NCBI GenBank assembly: GCA_023264735.1
Contig: JAHFVD010000013.1
Span: 1 to 64,000 of the forward strand
Origin: Mycobacterium sp.
GTDB taxonomy: Bacteria > Actinomycetota > Actinomycetes > Mycobacteriales > Mycobacteriaceae
Length of the DNA stretch: 64,000 nt
Reading direction: 5' to 3'
Shown here: positions 16,664 to 26,351 of the stretch, piece after piece
How the letters are laid out: each line of letters opens with the position of its first letter
Numbering within the stretch: position 1 is the first letter of the stretch
Notes under the pieces: generated by a model
The model's database searches: none
Told to the model about the DNA's origin: nothing
Seen by the model: the letters and a program-made list of their open reading frames with translations, nothing else
Made by a program: the position numbers and the translations under genes

Positions 16664-18273
16664 TGGTGCAACGACTTCAGCACGAGGATGGCCCTCATCA
16701 GATTGTCGACGTTCGGACTTCCCAATCCGGTGATCATGTCGTACCCCGGCACCACAGGTGTCACGGCGTTGGCGCCGAGGTAGACATCGCGGAAGGCGGG
16801 GACTTCGGCCTGGGTGGCGATCTCGTAGAGCAGGGGATTGAAATCCCCGAGCGCAGGCAACTGACGGGCGGTGAGGAACTGATTCATCACCGCTGCCAGG
16901 CCGGCCCAGATGGGTGCTGCCTGCGAGGTGCCGCCGCCGACCTGGATCTGCCCGTTGTTCACGAACTTGACGCCCGTGAACGGGTCGGCGACCGCAGCGA
17001 TATCGGGGACCAGTCGCTTGTCCCGCGGGCCGGAGTGCAGTTCGGTTTCCTGCCACGACGGGCGAGCGAACAACACCGACGCACCGCCGCCGCTGCCCTG
17101 CGTCAGCGGGACGTCGTACCAGCCTTGTTCGGCCAGCCACTGCCCCTGCGAGTCAGTGGACAGTGTTGTGCCACCGACACCGGTCACTTCAGGCAGTGAG
17201 GCCAGCACGTCGACGCCGACGTCGTCGGGGCTCGGCGGATCCGACCAGTCGTGTCCACCTTTGCATTCCAGCCCGGCCAGGTCGCCACTGGCGACGAAGG
17301 CCGTCGTTCCGCTGCGATGCGCGCGGGCCAGGGCCGAGCGCACCGGCGCCAGATCCGCCCGGGCGAGCAGGCGATCGCAGCCGAACCCGATCGAGAAGCT
17401 CCACACCGCACCCGGGTAGCTGCGGTCGACGTCTTCCATCAGCTTGCCGAGTTTCACGTAGGTCCCGTCACCTTCGGCGGTGGGACGGGCGTTGACCAGA
17501 ACGATCCGGGCCGACGGCGCGATCGCATGGATCAACTGGACGTCCATCGTTGCTTCACCGTGCCGCTCGGCCGACATTCCGCCCATCACGTCCACACTGA
17601 ATGTCGGCAGCGTGAACCACTCGGAGAACTTGTCCAGGTCGTGTTGGTCGACCCCGTCGAAGGCGAAGACGACGACCGTCTGCTGCTTGCCGGTGTATCC
17701 GGCGGAGCCCAGAGGGTTGGCGTTGTACGCGCTGAGCAGCTCGGTGGGCGCCAGTCCGCCGTGGGGAACGTCGAGCGGCAGGCTCGGCGGCGTGCCTTCG
17801 TGATACGGCGTGTAGCCGAGAATCCGCCCCATCTCGGCGACTTCGCCGCTGAGCTGTTGCGGGACGGTGGGCTGCTGCGGGGAGGCATAGAACACCCGGC
17901 CGCTCGTGCGCCGATAGTCGTTCACCGCGACGTCGAGAGCGCGAGCCATCGCGCGCGGCGCACCCTCGACGATCGCCCACGGGTCACCGTCGCGCCATCG
18001 CACCGCGAGGCCGTGCGAGTCGGCCCACTTGCTCAAGGCCACCGGCTTGGTGGGCGCCAACAGTTCGGCGGTCAGCTGGACGTGTTCGGCGCGGGCAGGC
18101 CCCAGATCGACAGCCTGAGCGAGCAATCGGGCAAACGGACCCGCGATCAGGTTGTACGGCAGCGGCGGTGTCGGGCGGTCCGCGGCGAACACAGCCAGGA
18201 CCACCGCAACCGTCGCCACGAGCGCTGTCGGCCGGTGACCCCGGCGACGCCGTGGCCATAAGCGTCTGCGCAT
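16660..18273 (-). CDS. Sedolisin-family (S53) serine-carboxyl peptidase
   Basis: A 537-residue exported peptidase. An Arg-rich N-terminus and a hydrophobic helix (about 15-30) form a signal anchor; a propeptide follows to about residue 170. The S53 triad is visible: Glu240 and Asp244 in HGEATMDVQLIHA, oxyanion Asp331 in ASGDLAG, and Ser450 in GGGTSQAAP. The C-terminal Ca-binding region (RDVYLGAN ... GYDMITGLGSP) is intact. I chose the ATG at 18273 because longer readings would overlap the divergent lipoprotein gene. Probably active at acidic pH outside the cell. Confidence 0.87.
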   Translation of the reverse strand: MRRRLWPRRRRGHRPTALVATVAVVLAVFAADRPTPPLPYNLIAGPFARLLAQAVDLGPARAEHVQLTAELLAPTKPVALSKWADSHGLAVRWRDGDPWAIVEGAPRAMARALDVAVNDYRRTSGRVFYASPQQPTVPQQLSGEVAEMGRILGYTPYHEGTPPSLPLDVPHGGLAPTELLSAYNANPLGSAGYTGKQQTVVVFAFDGVDQHDLDKFSEWFTLPTFSVDVMGGMSAERHGEATMDVQLIHAIAPSARIVLVNARPTAEGDGTYVKLGKLMEDVDRSYPGAVWSFSIGFGCDRLLARADLAPVRSALARAHRSGTTAFVASGDLAGLECKGGHDWSDPPSPDDVGVDVLASLPEVTGVGGTTLSTDSQGQWLAEQGWYDVPLTQGSGGGASVLFARPSWQETELHSGPRDKRLVPDIAAVADPFTGVKFVNNGQIQVGGGTSQAAPIWAGLAAVMNQFLTARQLPALGDFNPLLYEIATQAEVPAFRDVYLGANAVTPVVPGYDMITGLGSPNVDNLMRAILVLKSLHQ

Positions 18274-18346
18274 CCCGGAAACGATCCCATACTGATGCTG
18301 CGCGGTCGTTCCGACCGACACCGCGGGGGTCACGGAGGAGGTCGCG

Positions 18347-19201
18347 ATGGCACGCTCAGCCGCATTGGTGGTGGCCGCCGGGCTACTGACGGTGGGATGC
18401 AGCGCCAGCCACGGCAGCGATGTCGCGTCGACGGCGTCGACGGTCCAGGCGACGCCGTCAACGCCGGCCGCTGAACCGAAGTCGAAGACCGGGGAAGGGG
18501 ACGGCAAGATGGTCGTCACCTACGAGGAGGCAACCAGTCCCGAGGCGATCCCCGGTCGAGATCTCATGCAGCGCACCCACTATCTGGATGACATCGCCAA
18601 GTCGGTCACCGACTGGTACCGCCTCCCCTACGACATCCCGGTGGTGGGTCGGCAGTGCGGCGAGGCCAACGACTACTGGAGCCCCAGCGACAAGACGCTG
18701 GTCATGTGCTACGAGGACATCGCCGAGAGCGAGCGGATCTTCGCCGCCGACCCCAAACCCGAGGAGACCGCCCGCCGAGTCGGAATCGCGACCTTCTTCC
18801 ACGAGGCCGGGCACATGGCGATCGACATCTACGACCTGCCGATCACCGGCCGTGAAGAAGATGTGGCCGACCAGCTGGCGGCCTACGAACTGCTGGCCCC
18901 CTACGCCGACGGACATGTCGACCAGGACTTCGTGCAGGCGGCCAAGGACACCGCCCGCGAATACTCGGTGCTCAGCAAGGAAGGCGGCCCCCTCGAAGCG
19001 GAGTGGCTGGCCGACTCCCACAGCCTCGACCAAGCCAGGGCCTACAACTTCGAGTGCTGGATCTACGGATCCAACCCGGAAGCCAACGCCGATATCGTCA
19101 GCTCGGGACTTCTCCCTGAGGGGCGGGCCGACGGCTGCCAGGATGAATGGAATCAGCTGGTCAAGGGCTGGACTGCCCTGCTGGGCCCGCACATGCGCTA
19201 A
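18347..19201 (+). CDS. DUF4344-type metallopeptidase lipoprotein
   Basis: A 284-residue exported protein. The lipobox LTVGC gives a lipidated Cys18. The zinc motif HEAGH (152-156) in ATFFHEAGHMAIDIYDLPITG and the downstream REEDVADQLAAYE fit the DUF4344 putative metallopeptidase family. Four Cys in the mature part could pair extracellularly. It is divergent from the sedolisin gene with a 73-bp shared promoter gap, so two different exported peptidases lie back to back. Proteolytic activity is predicted, not demonstrated. Confidence 0.8.
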   Translation: MARSAALVVAAGLLTVGCSASHGSDVASTASTVQATPSTPAAEPKSKTGEGDGKMVVTYEEATSPEAIPGRDLMQRTHYLDDIAKSVTDWYRLPYDIPVVGRQCGEANDYWSPSDKTLVMCYEDIAESERIFAADPKPEETARRVGIATFFHEAGHMAIDIYDLPITGREEDVADQLAAYELLAPYADGHVDQDFVQAAKDTAREYSVLSKEGGPLEAEWLADSHSLDQARAYNFECWIYGSNPEANADIVSSGLLPEGRADGCQDEWNQLVKGWTALLGPHMR

Positions 19202-19274
19202 CGATGCTGTCTGCCACCGCGACGAATTGGGTATCGGAAACTTCACGTGAGGTTCCGCGTCGAGGAGGTGGACG

Positions 19275-19535
19275 GTGAAGAAACTCGGTTCAGTGATGGC
19301 CTGCGCCATCACGGTCATCGGCATGGGCCTAATCAACGCACCGGCGGCCGGTGCGGGTTGTCAGGGATTGTGGACACCATGGGGTGGCGGTCAGCGCTGC
19401 GACGGGCCCATCGATCCCAACGGCTTCTTCCAGCGTTGCGAGACCGGCGGTGCGTTCGGGTTCAACACGCCGCAGCAGTGCTACCAGGTCGACTCCAACA
19501 ACCTCGGCGACAGCCAGCCGTGGATTGCGCCCTGA
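19275..19535 (+). CDS. CDGP-type small secreted protein
   Basis: An 86-residue protein with a GTG start preceded by GAGGAGG. A signal peptide ends at about AAGA (residue 27). The mature part of about 59 residues has four Cys and the signature RCDGPIDPNGFFQRC, the CDGP pattern seen in many short mycobacterial exported proteins. Two disulfides are likely. Function unknown. Confidence 0.72.
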   Translation: MKKLGSVMACAITVIGMGLINAPAAGAGCQGLWTPWGGGQRCDGPIDPNGFFQRCETGGAFGFNTPQQCYQVDSNNLGDSQPWIAP

Positions 19536-19545
19536 CCCACCCCGT

Positions 19546-20262
19546 CTACAGCGGGATGGCGAGCTGGCTGCGGATCAACGGCGCGATCTTCTCGGCCATG
19601 TAGGCGTGGCCCGCGTCGGTGGGATGCACGCCGTCCGGCCCGATCAAGTCCGGGCGTCCGACGAACCATTGCTCGGCCAGCGGGTCGATGAAGACCGCCC
19701 CGGCGGCCTTGGCCTGCGCGCGCAGTGAGTCCCGCAGGGCGAACACCTCGGGCGGCGGGTCGGCCGTCGGCCACGGGGGTCCGATCACCAGGAACTTGGC
19801 CTTGGGTGCCGCCCGGCGGGCGATTCCGAAGGTGTCGCCGACGAGCCCGGGATATTGCTGCAGGTCCACGGGCTGGTCGTTGCGCGATCCGAAGAACACC
19901 ACCAGGGCATCGTCACGTTCGACGGCTCGGGTGGTGAGGTCCTCGAACAGGCTGCCCTGGTTACCGCGGATTCCGTAGCCCGCACCGCCTTCGGCGGCCA
20001 CGTCGGCGTCGACCCTGGCCCCCTGGCTGGCCAGCAGCAGCCAGGCTCGCGAGGTCCAGGACAGCGGGCCCTGCCCGCCCTCGTCGGTCCCCGTTGTGTA
20101 CGAGTCACCGATGACCGCGATGCGGCTGAACTGCGAGCCGCGGTTGGCCAATGCGTAGCCGACGGACGGCTGCGCGTAGCCGAGAATCGCAGCCAACACC
20201 ACGACGGCCGACAGACCCGCCGTGATGACACGCACAAGGGCTTCCCTGCGGGTCAATGACAC
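19546..20262 (-). CDS. SGNH/GDSL hydrolase, membrane-anchored or exported
   Basis: A 238-residue protein with a GTG start and an N-terminal hydrophobic helix (about 11-30). Block I GDSYTTG holds nucleophile Ser54, block III-like FFGSRNDQ follows, and block V DGVHPTDAGH holds Asp210 and His213. SGNH hydrolases remove acyl or acetyl esters from glycans or lipids. The acyltransferase-3 gene lies just upstream on the same strand, so the pair may add and remove acyl groups on the same envelope glycan; this is inference. Confidence 0.83.
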   Translation of the reverse strand: MSLTRREALVRVITAGLSAVVVLAAILGYAQPSVGYALANRGSQFSRIAVIGDSYTTGTDEGGQGPLSWTSRAWLLLASQGARVDADVAAEGGAGYGIRGNQGSLFEDLTTRAVERDDALVVFFGSRNDQPVDLQQYPGLVGDTFGIARRAAPKAKFLVIGPPWPTADPPPEVFALRDSLRAQAKAAGAVFIDPLAEQWFVGRPDLIGPDGVHPTDAGHAYMAEKIAPLIRSQLAIPL

Positions 20263-20340
20263 CTCACTGAATTCGCGCCCGACCCAGGCAGACTACAGGC
20301 ACGGAAGGTGTTGGCGCACACCAAGGCTGGGTCCGGGCCG

Positions 20341-21624
20341 CTACCCGGCGCGGGCCGAGGACTGTGGCGGACGGGCATCGCGGGCCTGGTCGATGGAGGC
20401 GAGCCGGCCACCCTCCGCCCCCGGCGGGCCGGTGTGCGCATCGTGCTTGACGTCACGGAAATCGACCATTCTGCGCATCCAGCGCCGGGCCGGTTCCTCG
20501 ACCGCGTGGAACAGCAGCATGGCGAAGGCGACCGCGGCGGCGATCAGGCCCACGACGACGAACTTCTGTACCGACTTGGGCAGGTCGATCTGGTACTCCT
20601 GAACCGCCCAGTTCCACGAGGTGTGCACGATCTCGTGGACCATGTACAGGCTGAACGAGATCTGGCCGCCGTAGACCAGAAGCCGGGTCGACAGCAGCGC
20701 CGGCAGGGTGCCGATACCGATCGACAGTGTCACCACCAGCGGCATGAACAATAGGGCGACCATCCCGCCCGGGTCGACCATGCCGACGACGGGGTTGGCG
20801 TCGTAGTAGTAGAGGATGCCGACCATCGCGGCGGCCAGCAGTATCGCGGCAATGCCGGCTACACGCTGTGCGCGGTTGCCCAGGTGCAGGCGTCGCACCG
20901 CCGCGCAGGCCAGCACACCGGCCAGGAACTGTGCCACGATCCGCGGCAGCCAGCTCCACGGCGTGTAGAGGTGGCCGCTGGCCAGGAGCAGGACCGTCGG
21001 CGGCAGGGCCGCGGCGAAGGCCAGCAACAGCAGGGTCCGCGCCCGAGTCACCCGCGACATCCGGAAGACCACCAGGATGATTCCGCCGAACAACAGGTAG
21101 GCCAGCCATTCCGCGCTGATCGACCAGGCCGGCCCGTCCCAGCTGGTGCCGTCGAAGAACGGCTCGTACCACAGCTGCACCATGAACAGCTGGCGCACGT
21201 AGCTGAGCGCGTTGAGCTTGTCGACGTCCGGGGACGGCACGGTGCCGACGTGCAGCGTGAAGATGATCCACGCCGCCGCGATATGCATCGTCACCAGGTA
21301 CACCGGCCATACCCGGGACAGCCGCAGCCACAGGAAATGCAGGGTGGCCCGGCCTGACCAGTGTGATCCCATCCGGTCGAGGTAGTTCCACGCCAGGACG
21401 AAGCCGCTGAGGATGAAAAACAGATCCACGCCCTGCGCCCCCGCGTTGAACAGCGGTGCGAGGTCGTCCTTGAGGCGCGGGGAGGCTTCCCAGATCAGCG
21501 GGCGGAAATGAAACAGCACCACCCACATGGCGGCGACGATGCGAAGACCGGTCAGAGCTCTGATTTCTCCGGTTCGCACGTTACCCATTTCCGATTCTTT
21601 GCCTTGCCTGTTTTTCGACGTCAT
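20341..21624 (-). CDS. Acyltransferase family 3 membrane protein
   Basis: A 427-residue protein with about ten transmembrane segments. The family-3 signature is present near the N-terminus: EIRALTGLRIVAAMWVVLFHF (catalytic-type His in the first helix) and GVDLFFILSGFVLAWNY, with RLSRVWPVYLV after it. These enzymes O-acylate surface polysaccharides or lipids. The ATG at 21624 is chosen because GGAG lies 8 bases upstream; an alternative ATG at 21588 would remove 12 residues. An SGNH hydrolase gene lies 78 bp downstream. Confidence 0.85.
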   Translation of the reverse strand: MTSKNRQGKESEMGNVRTGEIRALTGLRIVAAMWVVLFHFRPLIWEASPRLKDDLAPLFNAGAQGVDLFFILSGFVLAWNYLDRMGSHWSGRATLHFLWLRLSRVWPVYLVTMHIAAAWIIFTLHVGTVPSPDVDKLNALSYVRQLFMVQLWYEPFFDGTSWDGPAWSISAEWLAYLLFGGIILVVFRMSRVTRARTLLLLAFAAALPPTVLLLASGHLYTPWSWLPRIVAQFLAGVLACAAVRRLHLGNRAQRVAGIAAILLAAAMVGILYYYDANPVVGMVDPGGMVALLFMPLVVTLSIGIGTLPALLSTRLLVYGGQISFSLYMVHEIVHTSWNWAVQEYQIDLPKSVQKFVVVGLIAAAVAFAMLLFHAVEEPARRWMRRMVDFRDVKHDAHTGPPGAEGGRLASIDQARDARPPQSSARAG

Positions 21625-21813
21625 CGCAACGTCTCCGTGACGCCACCTCGTCAGACGGGCCGGACCCCGCGACACCGGGATTTCGGCACCGGCGACCGTT
21701 GGCAGCGTATCAGCGCAGTACCCGCGGGCCCGGGTTAGCAATGCTGTGGGCTTACTGGAATGGGGTCACCATTGGTGAGTTTGCCGGACGGTGATCCTGG
21801 TTACACCGTGCGG

Positions 21814-23208
21814 ATGAGCACCGACGCCGTGCGGCGCCTCTCGGGGCTCGACGCGGCATTCTGGTGGGCGGACACGCAGTCCTGCCCGATGCATATCGGT
21901 GCCCTGGGAATCTGTGATCCCACCGGGGTGCCGGGTTTCAGCTTCGATGCGGTGCGCAAGCTGATGGTGAGCCGGTTGCCTGAACTGCCGATCCTGCGCC
22001 ACCGCATTGCGGGTGCGCGCCACGGACTGGATCGGCCCTGGCTTGTCGAAGACACCGAGTTGGACATCGACTACCACATCCGGCACGTCGCGCTTCCTGC
22101 GCCGGGCGGGCAACCCGAACTCGATGCGCTGGTCGGGCGGCTGATGTCATACCAGCTGGACCGCGACCGCCCGCTGTGGGAGATGTGGTTCATCGAGGGT
22201 CTGGCGGACGGGCGGATCGCGTACCTGACCAAGATTCATCACGCCGTGGTCGACGGGGTGTCGGGCGCGGGGCTCAGTGAGATCCTGCTCGACGTCACCG
22301 CCGAACCCCGGCCGCCGGCCACCGAGGTGTCCGATGACCACGGGCATTTGCCCGGTATCGAGCGCCGCGCGCTGGGCGCGCTGGTCAACATCGCCGTGCT
22401 GACCCCCTATCGGGTGGCGCGGGTGATGCAGCAGACGGTCACCCAGCAGCTGGCCGCCCGCAAGGTGGCCAACAAGCCGCCGAACTTCTTCGAGGCCCCG
22501 TCCACCCGGTTCAACACACAACTGTCGATGCAGCGACGGGTGACCTGCGCCAGCTTGCCGCTCGATCGGGTGGTGGCCGTCAAGCAGGCCTTCGGCGTGA
22601 AGGTCAATGACGTTGTCCTGGCGATCATTTCGGGAGCATTGCGAGACTACCTGCAGGTTCGCAACGAGCTGCCGGATCGGCCGCTGGTCGCCCAGGTTCC
22701 GGTATCGACGCACACTCAGGCGTCGACCGCCGGAAACCAGCTGACGTCGACGACCGTGCGCCTGGCGACCGATATCGCCGACCCCGTAGAACGACTCACC
22801 GCGATCTACGAAAGTTCCTGCGGTGCCAAGGAAATGGCCAGAACCCTATCCGACCATCAGCTGGTCGGCCTGACCGAGACCACACCGCCGGGACTGTTGG
22901 GGCTGGCGGTGCGGGCCTACTCCGCGTCTCACCTCGGCGATCGCGTCGTGCCCATCAACCTGGTGATCTCCAACGTGCCCGGGCCGGACTTTCCGCTCTA
23001 TCTCGCCGGTGCGCGGGTCGAGACCCTGGTGCCCATCGGGCCGCTGATGCTCGACGTCGGCCTGAACATCACCTGCCTGAGCTACTGCGGTTCGCTGGAC
23101 TTCGGAGTGTCGACCACACCCGAAATCGGCCGTGACATAGACGAATTCACCAATGCTCTGCTGCCGGCCCTCGAGCAACTCGAGGCGGCCGCCGTCGGGC
23201 GGGGCTAG
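21814..23208 (+). CDS. WS/DGAT acyltransferase (second copy)
   Basis: A 464-residue WS/DGAT with catalytic HHAVVDG at 142-148, N-terminal [20 protein letters not shown] and C-terminal [18 protein letters not shown]. This is full length for the family. It is divergent from the acyltransferase-3 gene; the 189-bp gap holds both promoters. It shares family but not close identity with the WS/DGAT at 7800-9083, so the two probably differ in acceptor. Confidence 0.88.
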   Translation: MSTDAVRRLSGLDAAFWWADTQSCPMHIGALGICDPTGVPGFSFDAVRKLMVSRLPELPILRHRIAGARHGLDRPWLVEDTELDIDYHIRHVALPAPGGQPELDALVGRLMSYQLDRDRPLWEMWFIEGLADGRIAYLTKIHHAVVDGVSGAGLSEILLDVTAEPRPPATEVSDDHGHLPGIERRALGALVNIAVLTPYRVARVMQQTVTQQLAARKVANKPPNFFEAPSTRFNTQLSMQRRVTCASLPLDRVVAVKQAFGVKVNDVVLAIISGALRDYLQVRNELPDRPLVAQVPVSTHTQASTAGNQLTSTTVRLATDIADPVERLTAIYESSCGAKEMARTLSDHQLVGLTETTPPGLLGLAVRAYSASHLGDRVVPINLVISNVPGPDFPLYLAGARVETLVPIGPLMLDVGLNITCLSYCGSLDFGVSTTPEIGRDIDEFTNALLPALEQLEAAAVGRG

Positions 23209-23504
23209 CCGCCGTTCTGCGCCATTCCCCAGCAGGTGACCGAATGGTTGAGGTTGCACGGGATCCCGTTCATCGTGGGGATCTGGTTCGGCTGGAAGTT
23301 GGTCGTCACGTCGGACGGGCCGATCGCCTGGGGGATCTGGCCGCCCGATTGACCGGCGACGCACACGCCCGGGAACCGGGTGGCGACCGTTCCGGTGGGG
23401 CAGTCCGCGGCCGCCGGGGCGGCGAACGCCACCGAACCCGACACCAACGCTGCCGCCGATGCCGCCGATGCCGCGATAAAGATCCGTCGTCGTTTGACCG
23501 TCAC
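23205..23504 (-). CDS. Small secreted Cys-containing protein
   Basis: A 99-residue protein with a GTG start. An RRR-containing signal peptide ends near AAADC (about residue 34). The mature part of about 65 residues holds four Cys (DCPTG, GVCVAG, IPCNL, TCWGM), suggesting two disulfides. Its 3' end overlaps the convergent WS/DGAT stop by 4 bp. Family not recognised. Confidence 0.65.
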   Translation of the reverse strand: MTVKRRRIFIAASAASAAALVSGSVAFAAPAAADCPTGTVATRFPGVCVAGQSGGQIPQAIGPSDVTTNFQPNQIPTMNGIPCNLNHSVTCWGMAQNGG

Positions 23505-23567
23505 GTGCTTTCCGCCTTAGGGAGTCCCTGTCACCTAACCACGTTATCGACGGAGTGGCTACGCGCG

Positions 23568-24014
23568 TTAGCCAGCCTGCGGCAACGTGAGGGAAGGCAC
23601 CGCCGTGCCGCTCAGCGTGTTGAGCGTGCCCGAGGCCTGGTTGGCGGTGCTCATCAGCTGCATGATCGGCCCGAAGTTGCCGTTGGCCAGTTGGGTCATG
23701 GCGGCCGGGCATTGCGACTTGATGGCCTGTTCGGCCACGAACCCGGTGACCTGCGAGGCGAGGCCACCATGGCCGCTCGCGGTCGTGGCGTTGGATACCA
23801 GGTCGCCACCCGGCTTCACGATCAACGGGCAGATCTGTTGTCCGATTTGCTCGATCAATTGCGTAATGGGGCCGCCATTTCCGATACCGACCGCGCTCAG
23901 CAGGCCGCTGGTGTCGGTCGGGTCGGCGTGCGCCGAGGCCGGCCAGGCTGTGGCGGCCACGAACACCCCGGCAGTGACGGCAAGTACCTGCGCGCCGACT
24001 GTTCGAACGGTCAT
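23568..24014 (-). CDS. Secreted helical protein
   Basis: A 148-residue protein with a clear signal peptide cleaved after AHA (about residue 30). The mature part is rich in Gly, Gln and Ile, with two Cys (QQICPLI, KSQCPAAM) that could pair. No catalytic motif is visible. It precedes another secreted protein gene with a 63-bp gap. Function unknown. Confidence 0.65.
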   Translation of the reverse strand: MTVRTVGAQVLAVTAGVFVAATAWPASAHADPTDTSGLLSAVGIGNGGPITQLIEQIGQQICPLIVKPGGDLVSNATTASGHGGLASQVTGFVAEQAIKSQCPAAMTQLANGNFGPIMQLMSTANQASGTLNTLSGTAVPSLTLPQAG

Positions 24015-24181
24015 CTGGTTCCTCGCTCTGGCTGATTGGGCTCAGGAGCAAGAGCCACAAATGTCACTTCGGTAACAATGGGGCACTTAAGTCACAGTCG
24101 GAACACGGATCTATAAAGCTTCGAAGCCTATGCGTTTCCTCTGCGCGATCTGTGCGGTGCGGATGCGAAACTCGCCGGCTC

Positions 24182-25759
24182 CTACAGCGCGTCGTTGATC
24201 TCGTTCTTGAGCACCTCGGCCTGGGTGCCAAACACGGCCTGCACGCTGTTACCGATTTCGATCACACCGGCGGCGCCCAGGAAGCGAAGCCGGTCCTGGT
24301 CGACTTTGGCGGTGTCGACCACCTCCATGCGCAGGCGGGTGATGCAGGCATCGACGTTGCGCAGGTTCTCCCGGCCACCGAAAGCGGCGATGAGTTGTTC
24401 GGCCGTGCTGTCGACGGCGGCCGGGGCAGTTGTGACGCCACCACCGGAGCCTCCCGTGTCGACCGCGGTGGCCGATTCGCCGCCCTCGCTGAGGTTGGCT
24501 CGCTCCTCGGCGTCGAACTCTGCCTCGGGCTCGCGCCCGGGGGTCCGCATGTTCCACTTCGTGATGACGAACCGGAACAACAGGTAATAGACCACGAAAT
24601 ACACCAGGCCCATCACGATCAACAGTGGAACGTTCTTTGCCGCGGGCGCATTGCCGTAGAGCACCAGGTCGATCAGGCCCGCCGAGAACGAGAACCCGAG
24701 ATGGATGTCGAGTAGATAGGCGATCGCCAGCGACAGCCCCGTCAGCACGGCGTGCACGATGTACAGCGGGAACGCCACGAACATGAAGGCGAACTCCAGC
24801 GGTTCGGTCACGCCGGTCAGGAACGCGGTCAGCGCCGCGGCGGCCAGGATGCCGACCGCGACCTTGCGCTGCTTCTTGTTCGCGACGTGGATCATCGCCA
24901 GCGCCGCGGCCGGCAGGCCGAACATCAGGATCGGGTAGAAGCCGGCCGTATACGCACCGCCGGTCGGGTCGCCCGCGGTGAAGCGCGGGATGTCACCGGT
25001 GACGAGCTTGCCGCCCGGCGATTGATAGTCGCCGTAGAGGAACCAGATGTAGGAGTTCGGAATGTGGTGCAGACCAAGCGGTATCAGCATGCGGTTGGCG
25101 AATCCGTATACGAACGCGCCGAGTGCGCCCGCACCGGTGATGAACTTGCCGAGCCCGGTCAAGCCCGCATCGAACACCGGATAGAAGTAGCTGAGCGCGA
25201 ACGCCAGGAACAGCGACGCCACCGACACCACGATCGGCACGAAACGCCTGCCCCCGAAGAATCCGAGATACGACGGCAACGTGATGGTGTGGTAGCGGTC
25301 GAAGAGCCATGCGGTGAGCAGGCCTACGACGATCCCGCCGAACACCTTGTAGTCGATCTGCGCCTGCTCACCGGCCTTGTTGAGCTGACCGGCGAGCACG
25401 AACGGCGACATCGTCTTGAACACCGCCTGCATCACCAGGTATCCGACAGCGGCCGACAGCGCGGTCGAGCCGTCGGCCTTGCGCGCGAAGCCGATCGCGA
25501 CACCGATGGCGAACAGCAGCGGCAGGTTGTCGAACAGCGCCCCACCGGCGGCGCTCATCGCCTGGAAGAACGGCCCGATCACCGGTGCCTTGATCCGGCC
25601 CAGCAGGTCGTCTTGGCCAAGCCGCAGCAAGATCCCCGCCGCCGGGAGGACGGCGATCGGCAGCATCAAACTCTTGCCGAGGCGTTGCAGTTGCGCGAAG
25701 CCCGGTATGCGCAGTCCCGACTTTTGCTGTGCCCCTGAATCTTTGGTGGTTTCGCTCAT
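24182..25759 (-). CDS. nagE: PTS permease IIBC, N-acetylglucosamine type
   Basis: A 525-residue PTS permease. The EIIC membrane domain (about 15-400) includes MLPIAVLPAAGILLRLGQ and TEPLEFAFMFVAFPLY. A Ser/Gly-rich linker leads to an EIIB domain (about 440-525) with phosphorylatable Cys472 in NVDACITRLR. There is no fused EIIA; that is encoded separately by the divergent gene. With nagB and nagA beside it, uptake and phosphorylation of N-acetylglucosamine is the likely role. Enzyme I and HPr are not in this window. Confidence 0.88.
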   Translation of the reverse strand: MSETTKDSGAQQKSGLRIPGFAQLQRLGKSLMLPIAVLPAAGILLRLGQDDLLGRIKAPVIGPFFQAMSAAGGALFDNLPLLFAIGVAIGFARKADGSTALSAAVGYLVMQAVFKTMSPFVLAGQLNKAGEQAQIDYKVFGGIVVGLLTAWLFDRYHTITLPSYLGFFGGRRFVPIVVSVASLFLAFALSYFYPVFDAGLTGLGKFITGAGALGAFVYGFANRMLIPLGLHHIPNSYIWFLYGDYQSPGGKLVTGDIPRFTAGDPTGGAYTAGFYPILMFGLPAAALAMIHVANKKQRKVAVGILAAAALTAFLTGVTEPLEFAFMFVAFPLYIVHAVLTGLSLAIAYLLDIHLGFSFSAGLIDLVLYGNAPAAKNVPLLIVMGLVYFVVYYLLFRFVITKWNMRTPGREPEAEFDAEERANLSEGGESATAVDTGGSGGGVTTAPAAVDSTAEQLIAAFGGRENLRNVDACITRLRMEVVDTAKVDQDRLRFLGAAGVIEIGNSVQAVFGTQAEVLKNEINDAL

Positions 25760-25803
25760 GACGGGACGACCTCCCTTTGTCGCAGCACAGCCGAAGCTTA
25801 AAC

Positions 25804-25830
25804 AAACCTTCGCATGTGAGACGAAGTTTT
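25804..25830. promoter_or_regulatory. Inverted repeat in nag/PTS divergent promoter
   Basis: AAACCTTCG-N9-CGAAGTTTT: 9-bp arms with one mismatch, in the 111-bp gap between nagE and the EIIA gene. It is well placed to control both directions, probably for a sugar-responsive GntR-type or similar repressor, which is not encoded in this window. Confidence 0.5.
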
Positions 25831-25870
25831 CGCCACGCCCGCGTACGCCGAGTCTCTATTGTCAACGACG

Positions 25871-26341
25871 ATGAGCACCACACCCGTTCATGCACCGGTA
25901 CCCGGGCGCGCCGTCGCCCTCGAAGACGTGCCCGATCCCGTGTTCTCCCAGGGCATGGTGGGCTACGGCGCCGCGGTCGACCCGCCACGCGAGGTGATCG
26001 ACGCGGTGGCACCGGTCGGCGGGCGGCTGCTCAAACTGATGCCGCATGCGTACATCATCATGACGAATGAGAACGTCGGCGTTCTGGTCCATCTCGGACT
26101 CGACACCGTGGCGCTGAAAGGTGCCGGCTTTTCCGCCCACGTCGCCGAGGGCGACACCGTGGTCGCCGGCCAGACGGTGATCACCTATGACGTTCCGGCG
26201 GTGGTGGCGGCCGGGCTGGATCCCATCGTTCCCGTCGTCGTCATGGACGAGCGTGAGCCGGGTAATGTCGTGGTCGGCGACGCGGTCGTCACAGGTGCTG
26301 AGATCACCGCTGGCTCAGCGCTTTTCACAGCCAACAAGTAG
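25871..26341 (+). CDS. crr: PTS EIIA component (glucose/GlcNAc family)
   Basis: A 156-residue EIIA-Glc-type protein. Phosphorylated His74 lies in VGVLVHLGLDTVALKG, and the second active-site His59 in MPHAYIIMTNEN. The ATG at 25871 is chosen; a TTG four codons earlier is in frame. It relays phosphate from HPr to the EIIB domain of the divergent permease. The nagB ATG lies 11 bp downstream. Confidence 0.88.
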   Translation: MSTTPVHAPVPGRAVALEDVPDPVFSQGMVGYGAAVDPPREVIDAVAPVGGRLLKLMPHAYIIMTNENVGVLVHLGLDTVALKGAGFSAHVAEGDTVVAGQTVITYDVPAVVAAGLDPIVPVVVMDEREPGNVVVGDAVVTGAEITAGSALFTANK

Positions 26342-26351
26342 GGCTGCGTCA

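Noticed and set aside
20453..21526. Alternative frame within the acyltransferase-3 gene
   Set aside because: It lacks any motif, while the true frame has the family-3 signature and membrane helices.
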